This document shows, in pieces, positions 50,673 through 59,648 of a DNA stretch of 64,000 bases. The notes beneath the pieces were generated by a model. That model saw only the letters and a program-made list of their open reading frames with translations, searched no databases and was not told where the DNA came from. Position 1 is the stretch's first letter; every line of letters begins with the position of its first letter. The stretch lies in assembly GCF_003253565.1 (NCBI RefSeq), contig NZ_QKUF01000001.1, forward strand, positions 1,073,867 through 1,137,866. Direction: 5' to 3'. The position numbers were made by a program, and so were the translations under genes. The stretch comes from Thermosporothrix hazakensis. Its GTDB lineage: Bacteria; Chloroflexota; Ktedonobacteria; Ktedonobacterales; Ktedonobacteraceae.

Positions 50673-53312
50673 TTATTGCAGGGGTGGTAACTCGATGGTA
50701 TCCGGCTTTCCCACCACCTGGAAAGAGGGTGCAGTTGGTGGCTGTGCCGCCTCTGCCAGTTCAACAAACACCACACTGACATTGTCTTCACCGCCCCCAT
50801 CAAACGCGGCCTGAATCAAGTTCTGGACCATCTGTTCTGGTCCCTCAGGCGCTGCCAGGATACTCTCGATCTGGGGATCACGGACCATATCCCAGAGACC
50901 ATCCGAGCAGAGCAGTATCTTATCGCCCGGCTGAAGTGTGACCTGGAAGCTATCTACCTCTATCATTGGTTTCTCGCCCAGGCTGCGATAGATCTGGTTG
51001 CGCTTTGGATGGGTGTAGATGTCGTCAGGCTTGATAATGCCCGCCTCCACCAGACTGGCAACAACCGAGTGATCGTTTGTTATCTTCTTCAGTCCGGTTC
51101 CCGGACGATACAGGTAGGTGCGACTATCGCCAACATTGGCGACATAGGCATTCGCCCCCACCAACAACGCCGCAGTCATCGTCGTGCCCATATCAGCACG
51201 CTGCTCCATGTTATTCTGGTGTACCGCCTGATTGGCACGCTGCACGCCCTCCACAAGCAACTTCTCCAACGAGTCGCCGTGAGCGATATAGTTTTTGTTC
51301 AGGATCGGCAGCATAAAGTTCACGATCGTCTGGATCGCCAGACGGCTTGCAGCGCGTCCAGCTGCATGACCACCCATACCATCAGCAACGATAAACAGGC
51401 CAAACGGCACATACGTTGAATTGACATTCCAACTCCCATAGGCCGCAAACAAGCTGTCCTCATTCGGCTTGTGCTTGCGCTTGATGCCCGGATCAGAGGC
51501 CGTGCCAGCTCGGTACAGCGGCATGAAATCAGCCATGAAGGAGCGATCAAACGGAACCGTCTTCTCCGTATCGGCAGAGGACGGGGCCACACCGGGTGGA
51601 ATCGGGCGTGTTGGCTCATCCTGAATCGACTGTTTGGGTGGCATCTCTGCGGTTGGCATCTCCGCGATTTTATCCGCCGGTATCAGATTTGCCGGACGCA
51701 GGCTCCCAAGCGGCTGAGACGAGATGCGATAGTGCACACCCGAGGTTGAAGGTGAGAGCACCTGCCGACAGTTTGTACAGAAATTATCGTCTTTCTGAAC
51801 CGGAGCGCCACAGGCAGGACAGGTCAATTCAGCTCCCTTCCGCTGAGCGGACGAGGCAGCCTGAGCAGGCTGTGTTTCACTGCCAGCAGGGAATGAACCG
51901 GGGGCAACTGACGCTTGATTGCCAGCGCCCTGAGATACCTGCACCTTTTGCTGCTCCCAGAGAGGCTGAGATTGCGGGGGCTTTTGCTGATGTTGCATGG
52001 CTTGCGCCTCCTCCTCTTGTTTAATTCTTGCTGCGTCGGGCTCTGCCAGGCGCTCAAGTTCTTCCAACTCGGCCTGAAACTTGCGCATACGTGCCTTCTG
52101 GCTTCGTGCACGTCCGAAACGCAGGCTAACCCAGATCAGCAGGATCACCAGAATGAGAAATACGGCTGCAACGATCAACAGCCAATATGGAAGATGGAAA
52201 CCGAATAGAGTGAGCCCTGCGGCTTCGGCCTCCCTCTCCTGATTCTCAGTAGTGGTTGTGTTCTGATGCTGTAGCTCTTGCGCTGCTTCCTGACGCAACA
52301 GATCGGCCCCCTGAAACTGAGGATTCTCGGCTACCACACTCTGGAAATCGCTCTGCGCCTGCTCATAGCGCTTCTGGTAAAAATTGGTAACGCCGCTCTT
52401 CCAGTGGGCGTTTACAGTGTTTTCATGGGACTTCTGTAGTTCCGGTAGCTGCTGCTTGATAAAAGCATTGATTCTGTCGCCGGAAATCCGGGTGTTTCCC
52501 ACATAGAGGCCAACCAGATCCCCGACATTATTGACCACAGGCATACCCAGACGGTTCTGACCAAGCTCTTCACCGGGCATCTGCACCGGGGTGCGATAGG
52601 TACCCGCCTCCTGTCCATCGCCACCGTCATGCACCGCTTCAGGCATCACAATCGCGTCTTCATTCTTTGCCAGGCCAAGTGTGAACGTTTCCGATGGTGA
52701 GTTGCTGACAACAGAAATGAAAGGTAACGAATGCGAATAATTCAGCGAAAAAGCAACCACGCCATCCTTACAGGGGCTGGTCTGGCACTTCAGAGAAGTC
52801 AGCTTATCTCCCTTTTCAATATCAAACTGCAAGGGGATGGGAGGCATTTTCTCATTAAACGCCGTACTGAAATAGATAAACAGCCTGGATAATTTGGCAT
52901 TTGGACGAGAGGAAGCGCAGGTTCGTCCATCATTGGTGACAACATTGCCATCCGTTAGAATCCAGGTATTCAACTCATTGTCAGCAGCCCAACTCGCAAA
53001 AATCACTCCCAGGCCGGTACAGGAAAACATAGTGCTGGGAACCACCACTGAAGTAGCCTGGGGAGTCCCTGAGGTTGGCGAAGGGGTCGCGTCAGCTGTA
53101 TTCTCTTCTACGGTATACGTAGCCACCAGGCGCACCAGCGAAGCACCGGCACGAGCAACACCCAATGGCGGCCTGTTTTCTGCCGCCGCGACAGAGACGG
53201 GCGAGAACGCAAGCAGATGCAGAATCAAAGCAACAAGAAGTCCCCCCAATGCACAGACAGACAGCGACCGACCTCGCCATTGCCATCTGGAACTGAGACT
53301 ATGCGTATTCAT
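50673..53312 (-). CDS. PP2C phosphatase with degenerate trypsin-like outer domain
   Basis: An 879-residue protein. An N-terminal membrane helix or signal (about 16-40) leads to an outer domain (about 50-285) laid out like a trypsin-type protease: CTGLGVIFAS, then ILTDGNVVT where the catalytic His would be, and GMPVVNNVGDLVGL where GNSGGP would be. His and Ser are lost, so it is probably a sensor, not a protease. A TPR-like segment (about 305-335), a second helix (375-398) and a double-Cys zinc ribbon (CPACG, CTNC, about 498-515) follow. The PP2C domain (about 600-860) has DGMGGHAAG, GDSR and SDGLWD. ATG at 53312 is favoured by AAGGG spacing over the ATG two codons earlier. It follows the kinase gene by 47 bp. 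Confidence 0.88.
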   Translation of the reverse strand: MNTHSLSSRWQWRGRSLSVCALGGLLVALILHLLAFSPVSVAAAENRPPLGVARAGASLVRLVATYTVEENTADATPSPTSGTPQATSVVVPSTMFSCTGLGVIFASWAADNELNTWILTDGNVVTNDGRTCASSRPNAKLSRLFIYFSTAFNEKMPPIPLQFDIEKGDKLTSLKCQTSPCKDGVVAFSLNYSHSLPFISVVSNSPSETFTLGLAKNEDAIVMPEAVHDGGDGQEAGTYRTPVQMPGEELGQNRLGMPVVNNVGDLVGLYVGNTRISGDRINAFIKQQLPELQKSHENTVNAHWKSGVTNFYQKRYEQAQSDFQSVVAENPQFQGADLLRQEAAQELQHQNTTTTENQEREAEAAGLTLFGFHLPYWLLIVAAVFLILVILLIWVSLRFGRARSQKARMRKFQAELEELERLAEPDAARIKQEEEAQAMQHQQKPPQSQPLWEQQKVQVSQGAGNQASVAPGSFPAGSETQPAQAASSAQRKGAELTCPACGAPVQKDDNFCTNCRQVLSPSTSGVHYRISSQPLGSLRPANLIPADKIAEMPTAEMPPKQSIQDEPTRPIPPGVAPSSADTEKTVPFDRSFMADFMPLYRAGTASDPGIKRKHKPNEDSLFAAYGSWNVNSTYVPFGLFIVADGMGGHAAGRAASRLAIQTIVNFMLPILNKNYIAHGDSLEKLLVEGVQRANQAVHQNNMEQRADMGTTMTAALLVGANAYVANVGDSRTYLYRPGTGLKKITNDHSVVASLVEAGIIKPDDIYTHPKRNQIYRSLGEKPMIEVDSFQVTLQPGDKILLCSDGLWDMVRDPQIESILAAPEGPEQMVQNLIQAAFDGGGEDNVSVVFVELAEAAQPPTAPSFQVVGKPDTIELPPLQ

Positions 53313-53359
53313 TGACATTTTCCCTTCATGCCGGAGTGACAGCGCATAGAAATCTGTCT

Positions 53360-55147
53360 TTATCGTCCTAAACGTGCGCGTAATCGTTGATACATCTGTG
53401 CGACCGCCGGATTCATCGAGCCCAGAGGGCCCAATACATAGGAGCATTCCCTGAAAGCATCTTCCAGCTTCTGTTCAGCTTCATACACCTGACTCAGCAA
53501 GAAGCGCGTGTTATGATCGGCTGGATTCGCGATCAAAGCCTGTACAAAACCATGTTCAGCGACAGGATAGCGCTGCATACGCATTGCAAGGCGTCCAAGC
53601 ATCTGCCCATAATGACCCATCATCTGAGGTGGCTGTTTCGGCACCAGATTTAGCGCTTCCTGATAGGCTTTCAGCGCCGGTTCCAACTGGTTTGTCTTCT
53701 CATAACACAACCCCAGACGGAAATGCGTTTCATGATCCCGCGGGTTCAGGCTAACCGAGCGTGTGTAATGTGGAATGGCCTGATAGGGCTGCGGACGAAG
53801 ATAGAGCCAGATATCCCCCATCAACTTGTGCGTTTCGGCGTCATTCGGGTCCAGCTCAATGGAATGTGCATAGGCCCGGATCGCCTGATCGACCTGAGGG
53901 GGGCGTCTCCGCGCAAACACCTGACCGAAGAGCTTATGCACCAGCGCGTTATTGGGTTCTATACCACACGCCTGCATGGTTGCCATATACGCCTCTTCAA
54001 TTCGCCCCGCCGCCATATGACCAAGCGCCGCCGTAATAAACTGTCCGCCCGGGCCGGTTGTCCCGGTTGTCACCGGACCAGATGAAGGCACATATCCACC
54101 CGAGCCGCCACTTGGCGGATTCTGTGGGCCGCTTGGTGTTTGCCTGCCAGCGAAATGCTGTCCGCTGCCCAGAGGAGCAGAAACGACCGGTGTAGCGGTG
54201 ACCGGCGGCAAGTTCCGTAAAGCCCGCGCCATCTCATCACAGCTCTGCCAGCGCTGATTAGGCGTATATGCCAGAGCCTTCATCAAGATCTGCTCAAAGC
54301 CGACAGAGAGATCTGGACGCAAGGAGCGCACAGGCGGGAAAGAAAAGATAGTTGGCTTGTTATTTGCAGCATCATGGCAGGTTAACACACGGTGCAGGGT
54401 CGCCCCCAGAGAATAGATATCACTGCGCGGTTCCGGCATGCCGTGCAACTGCTCAGGTGGTGCATAGCCAACCGTCATAATAATGGTCGCCTGCCCCTGA
54501 GACTGGAAACTACGAGCAATACCGAAGTCAATCAATTTAATTTCATCCTGCCCGGTGACCATGATGTTGGAAGGTTTCAAGTCACGAAAGATAATCGGAG
54601 GGTTCTGGCGATGCAGATATCCCAGTACATCGCACAATTGGATGGCCCAACTTCGAGCACGTGCCTCGGGCACGCCTCGCGCTCCATTGACCCCTATCAC
54701 AGTGCCTTCTTTTTCAAGAATCTCGGATAGAGTACGTCCCTCGATAAAGTCCATCACCAGATAGTAGCGACCATCTTGCGTAAAAAAGTCGCGCACACGA
54801 GGAATACATTGATGACTTAAATCCAGCAACAGAGTCGCTTCACGTCGGAACCACTCAACCGATTGAGCCCGCTCCGCCTCTGCGGTGAAGTCATCCAGCA
54901 TCTCTTTGACGGCACAAGGACGGTTAAAGCGCTTGTCAATTGCACGATAAACAGCCCCCATGCCGCCAGCCGCAATCAACCGCTCAATCCTGTAGCGCCC
55001 GTCTGAGAGCTCCGTATCAGGGAGTAAACGGCGGCGTGCTTGCGCCCCACCATCGGTTGACGGCGTAGGGGATACTGGCCCACTCTGAGGCCCATTCTCA
55101 CTGCTTACAGATGATATATTTTTGGGATCAGGTGCATTATTATTCAT
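53360..55147 (-). CDS. Serine/threonine protein kinase with TPR repeats
   Basis: A 595-residue cytoplasmic kinase. The kinase domain (about 50-310) has the glycine loop AAGGMGAVY (59-67), Lys81 in AVKEM, the catalytic loop IIFRDLKPSN with Asp189 (Phe in place of the usual His) and DFG at 207-209. A Pro/Gly/Thr linker (about 315-370) leads to several TPR units (about 370-595), e.g. AIRAYAHSIELDPNDAETHK. No membrane helix is visible. It is cotranscribed with the PP2C phosphatase gene, a typical partner that removes the same phosphates. Confidence 0.93.
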   Translation of the reverse strand: MNNNAPDPKNISSVSSENGPQSGPVSPTPSTDGGAQARRRLLPDTELSDGRYRIERLIAAGGMGAVYRAIDKRFNRPCAVKEMLDDFTAEAERAQSVEWFRREATLLLDLSHQCIPRVRDFFTQDGRYYLVMDFIEGRTLSEILEKEGTVIGVNGARGVPEARARSWAIQLCDVLGYLHRQNPPIIFRDLKPSNIMVTGQDEIKLIDFGIARSFQSQGQATIIMTVGYAPPEQLHGMPEPRSDIYSLGATLHRVLTCHDAANNKPTIFSFPPVRSLRPDLSVGFEQILMKALAYTPNQRWQSCDEMARALRNLPPVTATPVVSAPLGSGQHFAGRQTPSGPQNPPSGGSGGYVPSSGPVTTGTTGPGGQFITAALGHMAAGRIEEAYMATMQACGIEPNNALVHKLFGQVFARRRPPQVDQAIRAYAHSIELDPNDAETHKLMGDIWLYLRPQPYQAIPHYTRSVSLNPRDHETHFRLGLCYEKTNQLEPALKAYQEALNLVPKQPPQMMGHYGQMLGRLAMRMQRYPVAEHGFVQALIANPADHNTRFLLSQVYEAEQKLEDAFRECSYVLGPLGSMNPAVAQMYQRLRARLGR

Positions 55148-55584
55148 ATCTTGCTGTTACCGATCTTCAACTTTTTAGACTCTATCTAGCAACAGGTCAA
55201 CTGCTGATATACTATCTGATACGTGACCTTTATATATGCCAGCAACAATACTGCGTCAGATCCCCCGGCGTGTGCTACAACGTATTCCCTTTCCTTCTGA
55301 CAACAAGAGACGCATAGCACCTTGACCTGGCAACTCTGTTTGAAGGGGAGGACACCTTCCCCTGCGCACGGGTCCTCTCACTAGTCTACATTACAAGATG
55401 GCCTCTATGTAGGGGGAATTATAACACATCTTGTCTCCACTGGGCAGTAGCCTACTTCACACAATCACACTTTTCCCCCCTCTTCCGCACTAACGCACGC
55501 CACTGCTCCATGTAGCATACCATTTTTCAGGATGTACACCGAATACTGGTATCTTTGGGTAGATGGTTCATTCCCCCAACAGTG
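55148..55584. other. Long leader region of the kinase/phosphatase operon
   Basis: About 437 bp between hisD and the kinase. The minus strand has two promoter candidates: a distal one with an extended -10 box at 55418-55423 (poor -35 at 55441-55446) and a proximal one at 55172-55200. Between them several inverted repeats are seen, e.g. CTACAT (55386-55391) with ATGTAG (55407-55412) and a GAGGAC/GTCCTC pair near 55345-55375. No known riboswitch pattern is recognised. Confidence 0.45.
55172..55200 (-). promoter_or_regulatory. Proximal promoter candidate for the kinase operon
   Basis: On the minus strand TTGACC and TAAAAA are separated by 17 bp, giving a start about 18 bases before the kinase ATG. 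The -10 box is weak. Confidence 0.42.
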
Positions 55585-56934
55585 CTATTTCCTTGCATCA
55601 GGGACCGGTCGTTCGGTTACCGCTTGAGCATGAGCCGGGAACCCCTCGAAGGTGGCCAGACGACGTGTGGTCTCACTCAAGGAGGCATAGCCCTCTGCCG
55701 TCAGATACGCCACTCCGGTTCGCTTGAGAAAATCGAATACTGAGGTACAGGAAAAGGTATGGGCAAAGCCACCGGTTGGCAGAATCGCATTGGTCCCAAC
55801 ACTATAGTTTCCGGTACAGGTCGGTGTATATGGCCCTAAGAGAATCTCACCTGCATTCTTGAGCTCGCTTAAAAGCGCAAATGGCTCTTGCACATGCACT
55901 TCCATATGTTCAGGCGCGTACTCGTTCACGAAGGCGATCGCGTCCTGCATAGTCTTCGTTAGCAGGATGCCACCCGTTCCCTTTTCCCCCGTCAATCCAT
56001 TGAGACAGAATGACCGCCGCGGCTCAGGCAGCGCCTCAATCTTCGCCGGCAGCAGCGCCGCAACCGCCTGTGCAAGCTTCCGGCTATCAGTCACTACTAT
56101 ACTCGACGAATCGGGACCGTGTTCCGCTTCAATCAGTACATCACGAGCAACCAGCTCAGGATCTGCGCTCTCATCTGCCAGAATGATCGCTTCGCTTGGA
56201 CCAGCCGGAAGGCCAACATCAACCGTCCCATACAATAAACGCTTGGCCGCGGAAACATACGGATTTCCAGGCCCGGTAATCTTATGGACCCGAGGAATAC
56301 TCTGTGTGCCATAGGCCAGCGCTGCAATCGCGTGAGGACCGCCAATGCGATAAATCTCATGCACACCGCAGAGATCAGCCGCGACCAGCGAGGCTGGGTC
56401 AACCGCTCCATCCGGTCCGGGAGGCGTACAAACAACAATTCGAGGCACACCAGCGATACTGGCCGGAGCCGCAAGCATATACATCACAGAAGGGAAGGCC
56501 CCTTTTCCACGCGGCACATAGAGACCGACACTACTAATCGGGGTGATCTTCTCACCTGCCATCACGCCCGGCGCGACCTCGGTAAACCACTGTTCATGGG
56601 GCAACTGACGCTGATGAAACGTTCGCACATTGCGAACCGCATGCTCGATTGCGGCATAGACATCTTTCTCTAATGCAGCATGCGCTTGCTCGATCTCTTC
56701 TCGACTCACCCGCAGACGATCAGGTGTCAGGTGCACTTTATCAAAGCGGGCCATATACTCAATCACCGCTTCATCTCCACGGTCACGCACATCTCGCACA
56801 ATCGGGCGCACATACTCGATCAGATCGTCAATCGCGACCTCTGAACGCCGCAACAGTCTTGCTCGCTGTTCCGCGCTCAGTTGTTCCAGTTCATAAAAAT
56901 GAATCTTTGACAATTCCTCAGAACCTCCCGGCAC
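55585..56934 (-). CDS. hisD: Histidinol dehydrogenase
   Basis: A 449-residue enzyme for the last two steps of histidine synthesis, oxidising histidinol to histidine with NAD and zinc. Conserved parts include YVPRGKGAFPSVMYMLAAP, the KITGPGNPYVSAAKR segment, EAEHGPDSS and TGNYSVGTNAILPTGGFAH. The start is uncertain: the open frame begins at a GTG (56934) without a ribosome site, while GGGAGG lies ten bases before a TTG at 56913. No other his gene is nearby. Confidence 0.95.
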   Translation of the reverse strand: MPGGSEELSKIHFYELEQLSAEQRARLLRRSEVAIDDLIEYVRPIVRDVRDRGDEAVIEYMARFDKVHLTPDRLRVSREEIEQAHAALEKDVYAAIEHAVRNVRTFHQRQLPHEQWFTEVAPGVMAGEKITPISSVGLYVPRGKGAFPSVMYMLAAPASIAGVPRIVVCTPPGPDGAVDPASLVAADLCGVHEIYRIGGPHAIAALAYGTQSIPRVHKITGPGNPYVSAAKRLLYGTVDVGLPAGPSEAIILADESADPELVARDVLIEAEHGPDSSSIVVTDSRKLAQAVAALLPAKIEALPEPRRSFCLNGLTGEKGTGGILLTKTMQDAIAFVNEYAPEHMEVHVQEPFALLSELKNAGEILLGPYTPTCTGNYSVGTNAILPTGGFAHTFSCTSVFDFLKRTGVAYLTAEGYASLSETTRRLATFEGFPAHAQAVTERPVPDARK

Positions 56935-56952
56935 ACAATTCTACTGCTCAAT

Positions 56953-56981
56953 ACAATAAGACGAATCAGAAGATTCTACAA
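56953..56981 (-). promoter_or_regulatory. Promoter candidate for hisD
   Basis: On the minus strand TTGTAG and TATTGT are 17 bp apart, placing the start near 56946, just before the coding region. Confidence 0.42.
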
Positions 56982-57029
56982 CTTTTTCTCTCTTCATCAT
57001 AAGTGACAGTTACCCTCCTTGTCCATACA

Positions 57030-57060
57030 GAAAGAAGAACCTCCCGCTCGCGGGCAGGAG
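57030..57060 (-). terminator. Intrinsic terminator after MFS gene
   Basis: On the minus strand CCT-G-CCCGC pairs with GCGGGAGG (one bulged G) and is followed by TTCTTCTTTCT. Confidence 0.7.
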
Positions 57061-57107
57061 ATTCCTCTTTCGCTCGTATTTTCCGTTGACGCTATCACCC
57101 GGAAGGC

Positions 57108-58547
57108 CTATGACGCGGGCACGATTCTCGCTTCCCTGTCCGCCTGCTCAGCAGCCGCCACATCGTCCTTCATCCAGCGCGCCCCAAAAATTCCAACCAG
57201 TCCAGCCAGCACCAGCGCCGGAACGCAAGTATACAGAAATGCCAGAGCCAGTTCGTTGCCCGCCATATTCGCCTGAAAATGAGTCCCATGCGTCGGGTCA
57301 AAAGAGGTTGCCAGCATGCCCACCAGAGGCGGCGCAAAGGCATCCCCCAGCAGGTGCGCAACTAACATCGAGACCGCGACCGCGCTCGAACGTAAATAGG
57401 AAGGGACAACATCCTGAATCGCCGCGGTGCTCGGCCCGGTATAGAGGGTGAGCAGAATCGCTGTCAGGACAAAGAAAAGTGTGAAGAGTGTCATATCCCG
57501 GGTCAGAATGGCCGTTGCAAAGACCGGCGCACAGAGCAGAAAGCCAAGCCCACACACCAGCACACGCGCCCCCGGGTGCCGCCGATTCAGCAGATCCGAA
57601 AGATAGCCACCAGTCAGCGTCCCGATCAAGCTGGCAATGACAATCACGCCACCAGAGTACAGGCCAGCTCGATCTGAGGAAAGATCAAATGTGTCCTTCT
57701 GCTGGAGAAAGACCGGGAGATAGTAGGCCGCGATGCCAAGCACAAAATAGGCAAAGATCTGCATGACGGTTAATGTGATCATGGTCTTGATCTTTAACAG
57801 AGACAGGCATTGCTGTAGAATCGTACCACGTGGAGCATTTGTCAGCTCCACAGGCTCCGATACAGCTCCGCGCTGCTGTTGTTCTTCCTCATCGGCCTGA
57901 TTGCGTCGGGGCTCTCGCGCCAGCCAGATAAGCAGCGCCAGCAGCAGGCCCGGAATACCGGTCAGCAAAAAGGCCAACCGCCAGCTTCCAAAATAGAGCG
58001 TTGCCAGATAACCGCCAAGCGCATAGCCACCGAGCACGCCCACATACTGTCCGATACTCCAGAAGCTCATAATGCGTGAGCGGCGCGAACGACTGAAATA
58101 GTCGCTGAGCAGCGCGGTCCCCGCCGGGAAATATCCCGCCTCCCCAACCCCAAGCAACATACGAAACAAAAAGAGAGACAGAAAATTGTTCGCCAGCGCG
58201 GTCAGCGCTGTGGCACAGCTCCAGATCGCCACACAGGTGGCAACAACGTTCTTGCGCTTCAGGCGATCACCTAGCATTCCCAGTGGCATCGAACAGAGCG
58301 TATAGACGATCAGGAAAGCTGAACCGATCAGGCCAAGCTGCCCGAGGTCAAATTTCAGCTCTTTTGCCATCACGTTTCCTGCACCACTGAGGACATACCG
58401 GTCAAGGTAGTTCAGAAAGCTGATACAGAACATGACCCAGAAGACATAAGATGCGGATGCAACAAGTGGGCGACGTCCTTCGCCCTTTCGAGGAACAGGT
58501 GCGGTATCTTCCATCATACCTCCAGAGGCGGCTACAATGCAGCACAT
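57108..58547 (-). CDS. MFS transporter, spinster/anion-cation-symporter-like
   Basis: A 479-residue major facilitator with 12 helices. It starts with FLNYLDRYVLSGAGNVM in helix 1, motif A as GMLGDRLKRKNV, and FRMLLGVGEAGYFPAGTAL in helix 4, all typical of the spinster/ACS branch carrying organic anions or lipids. A cytoplasmic loop rich in Glu/Gln (about 218-235) separates the halves. AGAGGA before the ATG at 58547 supports this start; MM at residues 11-12, after GGAGG, is an alternative. Substrate unknown. Confidence 0.88.
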   Translation of the reverse strand: MCCIVAASGGMMEDTAPVPRKGEGRRPLVASASYVFWVMFCISFLNYLDRYVLSGAGNVMAKELKFDLGQLGLIGSAFLIVYTLCSMPLGMLGDRLKRKNVVATCVAIWSCATALTALANNFLSLFLFRMLLGVGEAGYFPAGTALLSDYFSRSRRSRIMSFWSIGQYVGVLGGYALGGYLATLYFGSWRLAFLLTGIPGLLLALLIWLAREPRRNQADEEEQQQRGAVSEPVELTNAPRGTILQQCLSLLKIKTMITLTVMQIFAYFVLGIAAYYLPVFLQQKDTFDLSSDRAGLYSGGVIVIASLIGTLTGGYLSDLLNRRHPGARVLVCGLGFLLCAPVFATAILTRDMTLFTLFFVLTAILLTLYTGPSTAAIQDVVPSYLRSSAVAVSMLVAHLLGDAFAPPLVGMLATSFDPTHGTHFQANMAGNELALAFLYTCVPALVLAGLVGIFGARWMKDDVAAAEQADREARIVPAS

Positions 58548-58689
58548 TCAATTCCTCTTAACCATATCATAGAAAAAGGGTATTTCCTAGCATTGAGGGG
58601 GGCGGGAAAAAACTTCTTGCACACGGATGCTCGCTACTCAAAGATGGGGTATACTGGGAGCTATTATGATAGCGACAGGAGCCGATCGA

Positions 58690-59178
58690 ATGGAAGCGAA
58701 TTTACAGCACGCGATAGAACTCTATACAGCGGGCAAGCTTGAAGAAGCGCGAGAACAACTTTTACAGCTTGTCACTGCCAACCCCAAACACCCGCAGACG
58801 CTCTATTATACCGCCTCAGTACATGACTCGCTCGGACTGGAGCACGAGGCAGAGCCCTATTATCGGGCTGCACTGGACAACGGGCTCACGGGTTCAGAAC
58901 GGGCAGAAGCATTTCTGGGTCTGGGAAGCACCTATCGAGCCCTGGGAGAGTATCAGCAAGCGGTCGAAACTTTACAGCAAGGCGTTCAGGAGTTTCCACA
59001 GCAGAGAGCGCTACAGGTCTTTCTGGCAATGGCGCTCTACAACGTGCAACGACACGCAGAGGCAATGGAGCTGGTACTTCGTATCATCGCGGAAACCAGC
59101 TCGAATGAGGACATTCAGACCTATAGGCGAGCCATTCTTTTCTACGCCCCTCAACTCAATCAGGTCTGGGAGGCATAA
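58690..59178 (+). CDS. Small TPR protein
   Basis: A 162-residue soluble protein made of about four TPR-like helical pairs: LQHAIELYTAGKLEEAREQL, TLYYTASVHDSLGLEHEAE, AFLGLGSTYRALGEYQQAV and VFLAMALYNVQRHAEAM. The start at 58690 follows ACAGGAG; the open frame begins at 58627. TPR proteins serve as scaffolds; no partner can be inferred. Confidence 0.83.
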   Translation: MEANLQHAIELYTAGKLEEAREQLLQLVTANPKHPQTLYYTASVHDSLGLEHEAEPYYRAALDNGLTGSERAEAFLGLGSTYRALGEYQQAVETLQQGVQEFPQQRALQVFLAMALYNVQRHAEAMELVLRIIAETSSNEDIQTYRRAILFYAPQLNQVWEA

Positions 59179-59180
59179 AT

Positions 59181-59206
59181 AAAGAGGGGGAACAATCCTC
59201 CTCTTT
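59181..59206. terminator. Hairpin between convergent genes
   Basis: AAAGAGGGGGA pairs with TCCTCCTCTTT (11 bp with one wobble, four-base loop). T tails are short on both strands, so termination strength is uncertain. Confidence 0.55.
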
Positions 59207-59538
59207 CATCGCACCTCTACAGGTCCGTGATCGTCACAATGGTTGCCATGCACATGATGCAAGCGACCATTCACCAGATAATCCATATGATCGCCATGCG
59301 GGATCTGCTCATGTTGGCAGCTTGTATGACCGCTACACGCGCAGCTCACCTGCTTGCATTCCTCAGGATTCTGGGGGCTGACAGCAATCACGTGCTCATC
59401 ATAGTGATCGCCATGCGGGTGATGCAGGTGCCCTTCATGCAGGTAATCGAGATGCCCTTCATGCAGAACGGCTGTATGTCCACATTGTGAGCCGTGAGTA
59501 TGGGCATGTATTTCATGGAAACGATGATCGTTCGCCAT
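59206..59538 (-). CDS. Histidine-rich metal-binding protein with internal repeat
   Basis: A 110-residue protein with about one quarter His. Two similar units are seen: residues around 25-50 (LHEGHLDYLHEGHLHHPHGD) and around 80-105 (PHGDHMDYLVNGRLHHVHGN), each ending in an HxxDDH or HYDEH-like word, separated by CKQVSCACSGHTSC. No signal peptide. It probably binds zinc, nickel or copper for storage or delivery. AAGGAG eight bases before the ATG at 59538 fixes the start. It precedes no known metal transporter. Confidence 0.75.
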   Translation of the reverse strand: MANDHRFHEIHAHTHGSQCGHTAVLHEGHLDYLHEGHLHHPHGDHYDEHVIAVSPQNPEECKQVSCACSGHTSCQHEQIPHGDHMDYLVNGRLHHVHGNHCDDHGPVEVR

Positions 59539-59648
59539 ACTGGCGCTCCTTCCATTGCTAACAAAAACAGACTCTACTGAGAGCACGCTTTTGTTCACAT
59601 CACCGTTTCTCAGCCAGAACACCGCATCATGTATTGATTGTATCGGCG

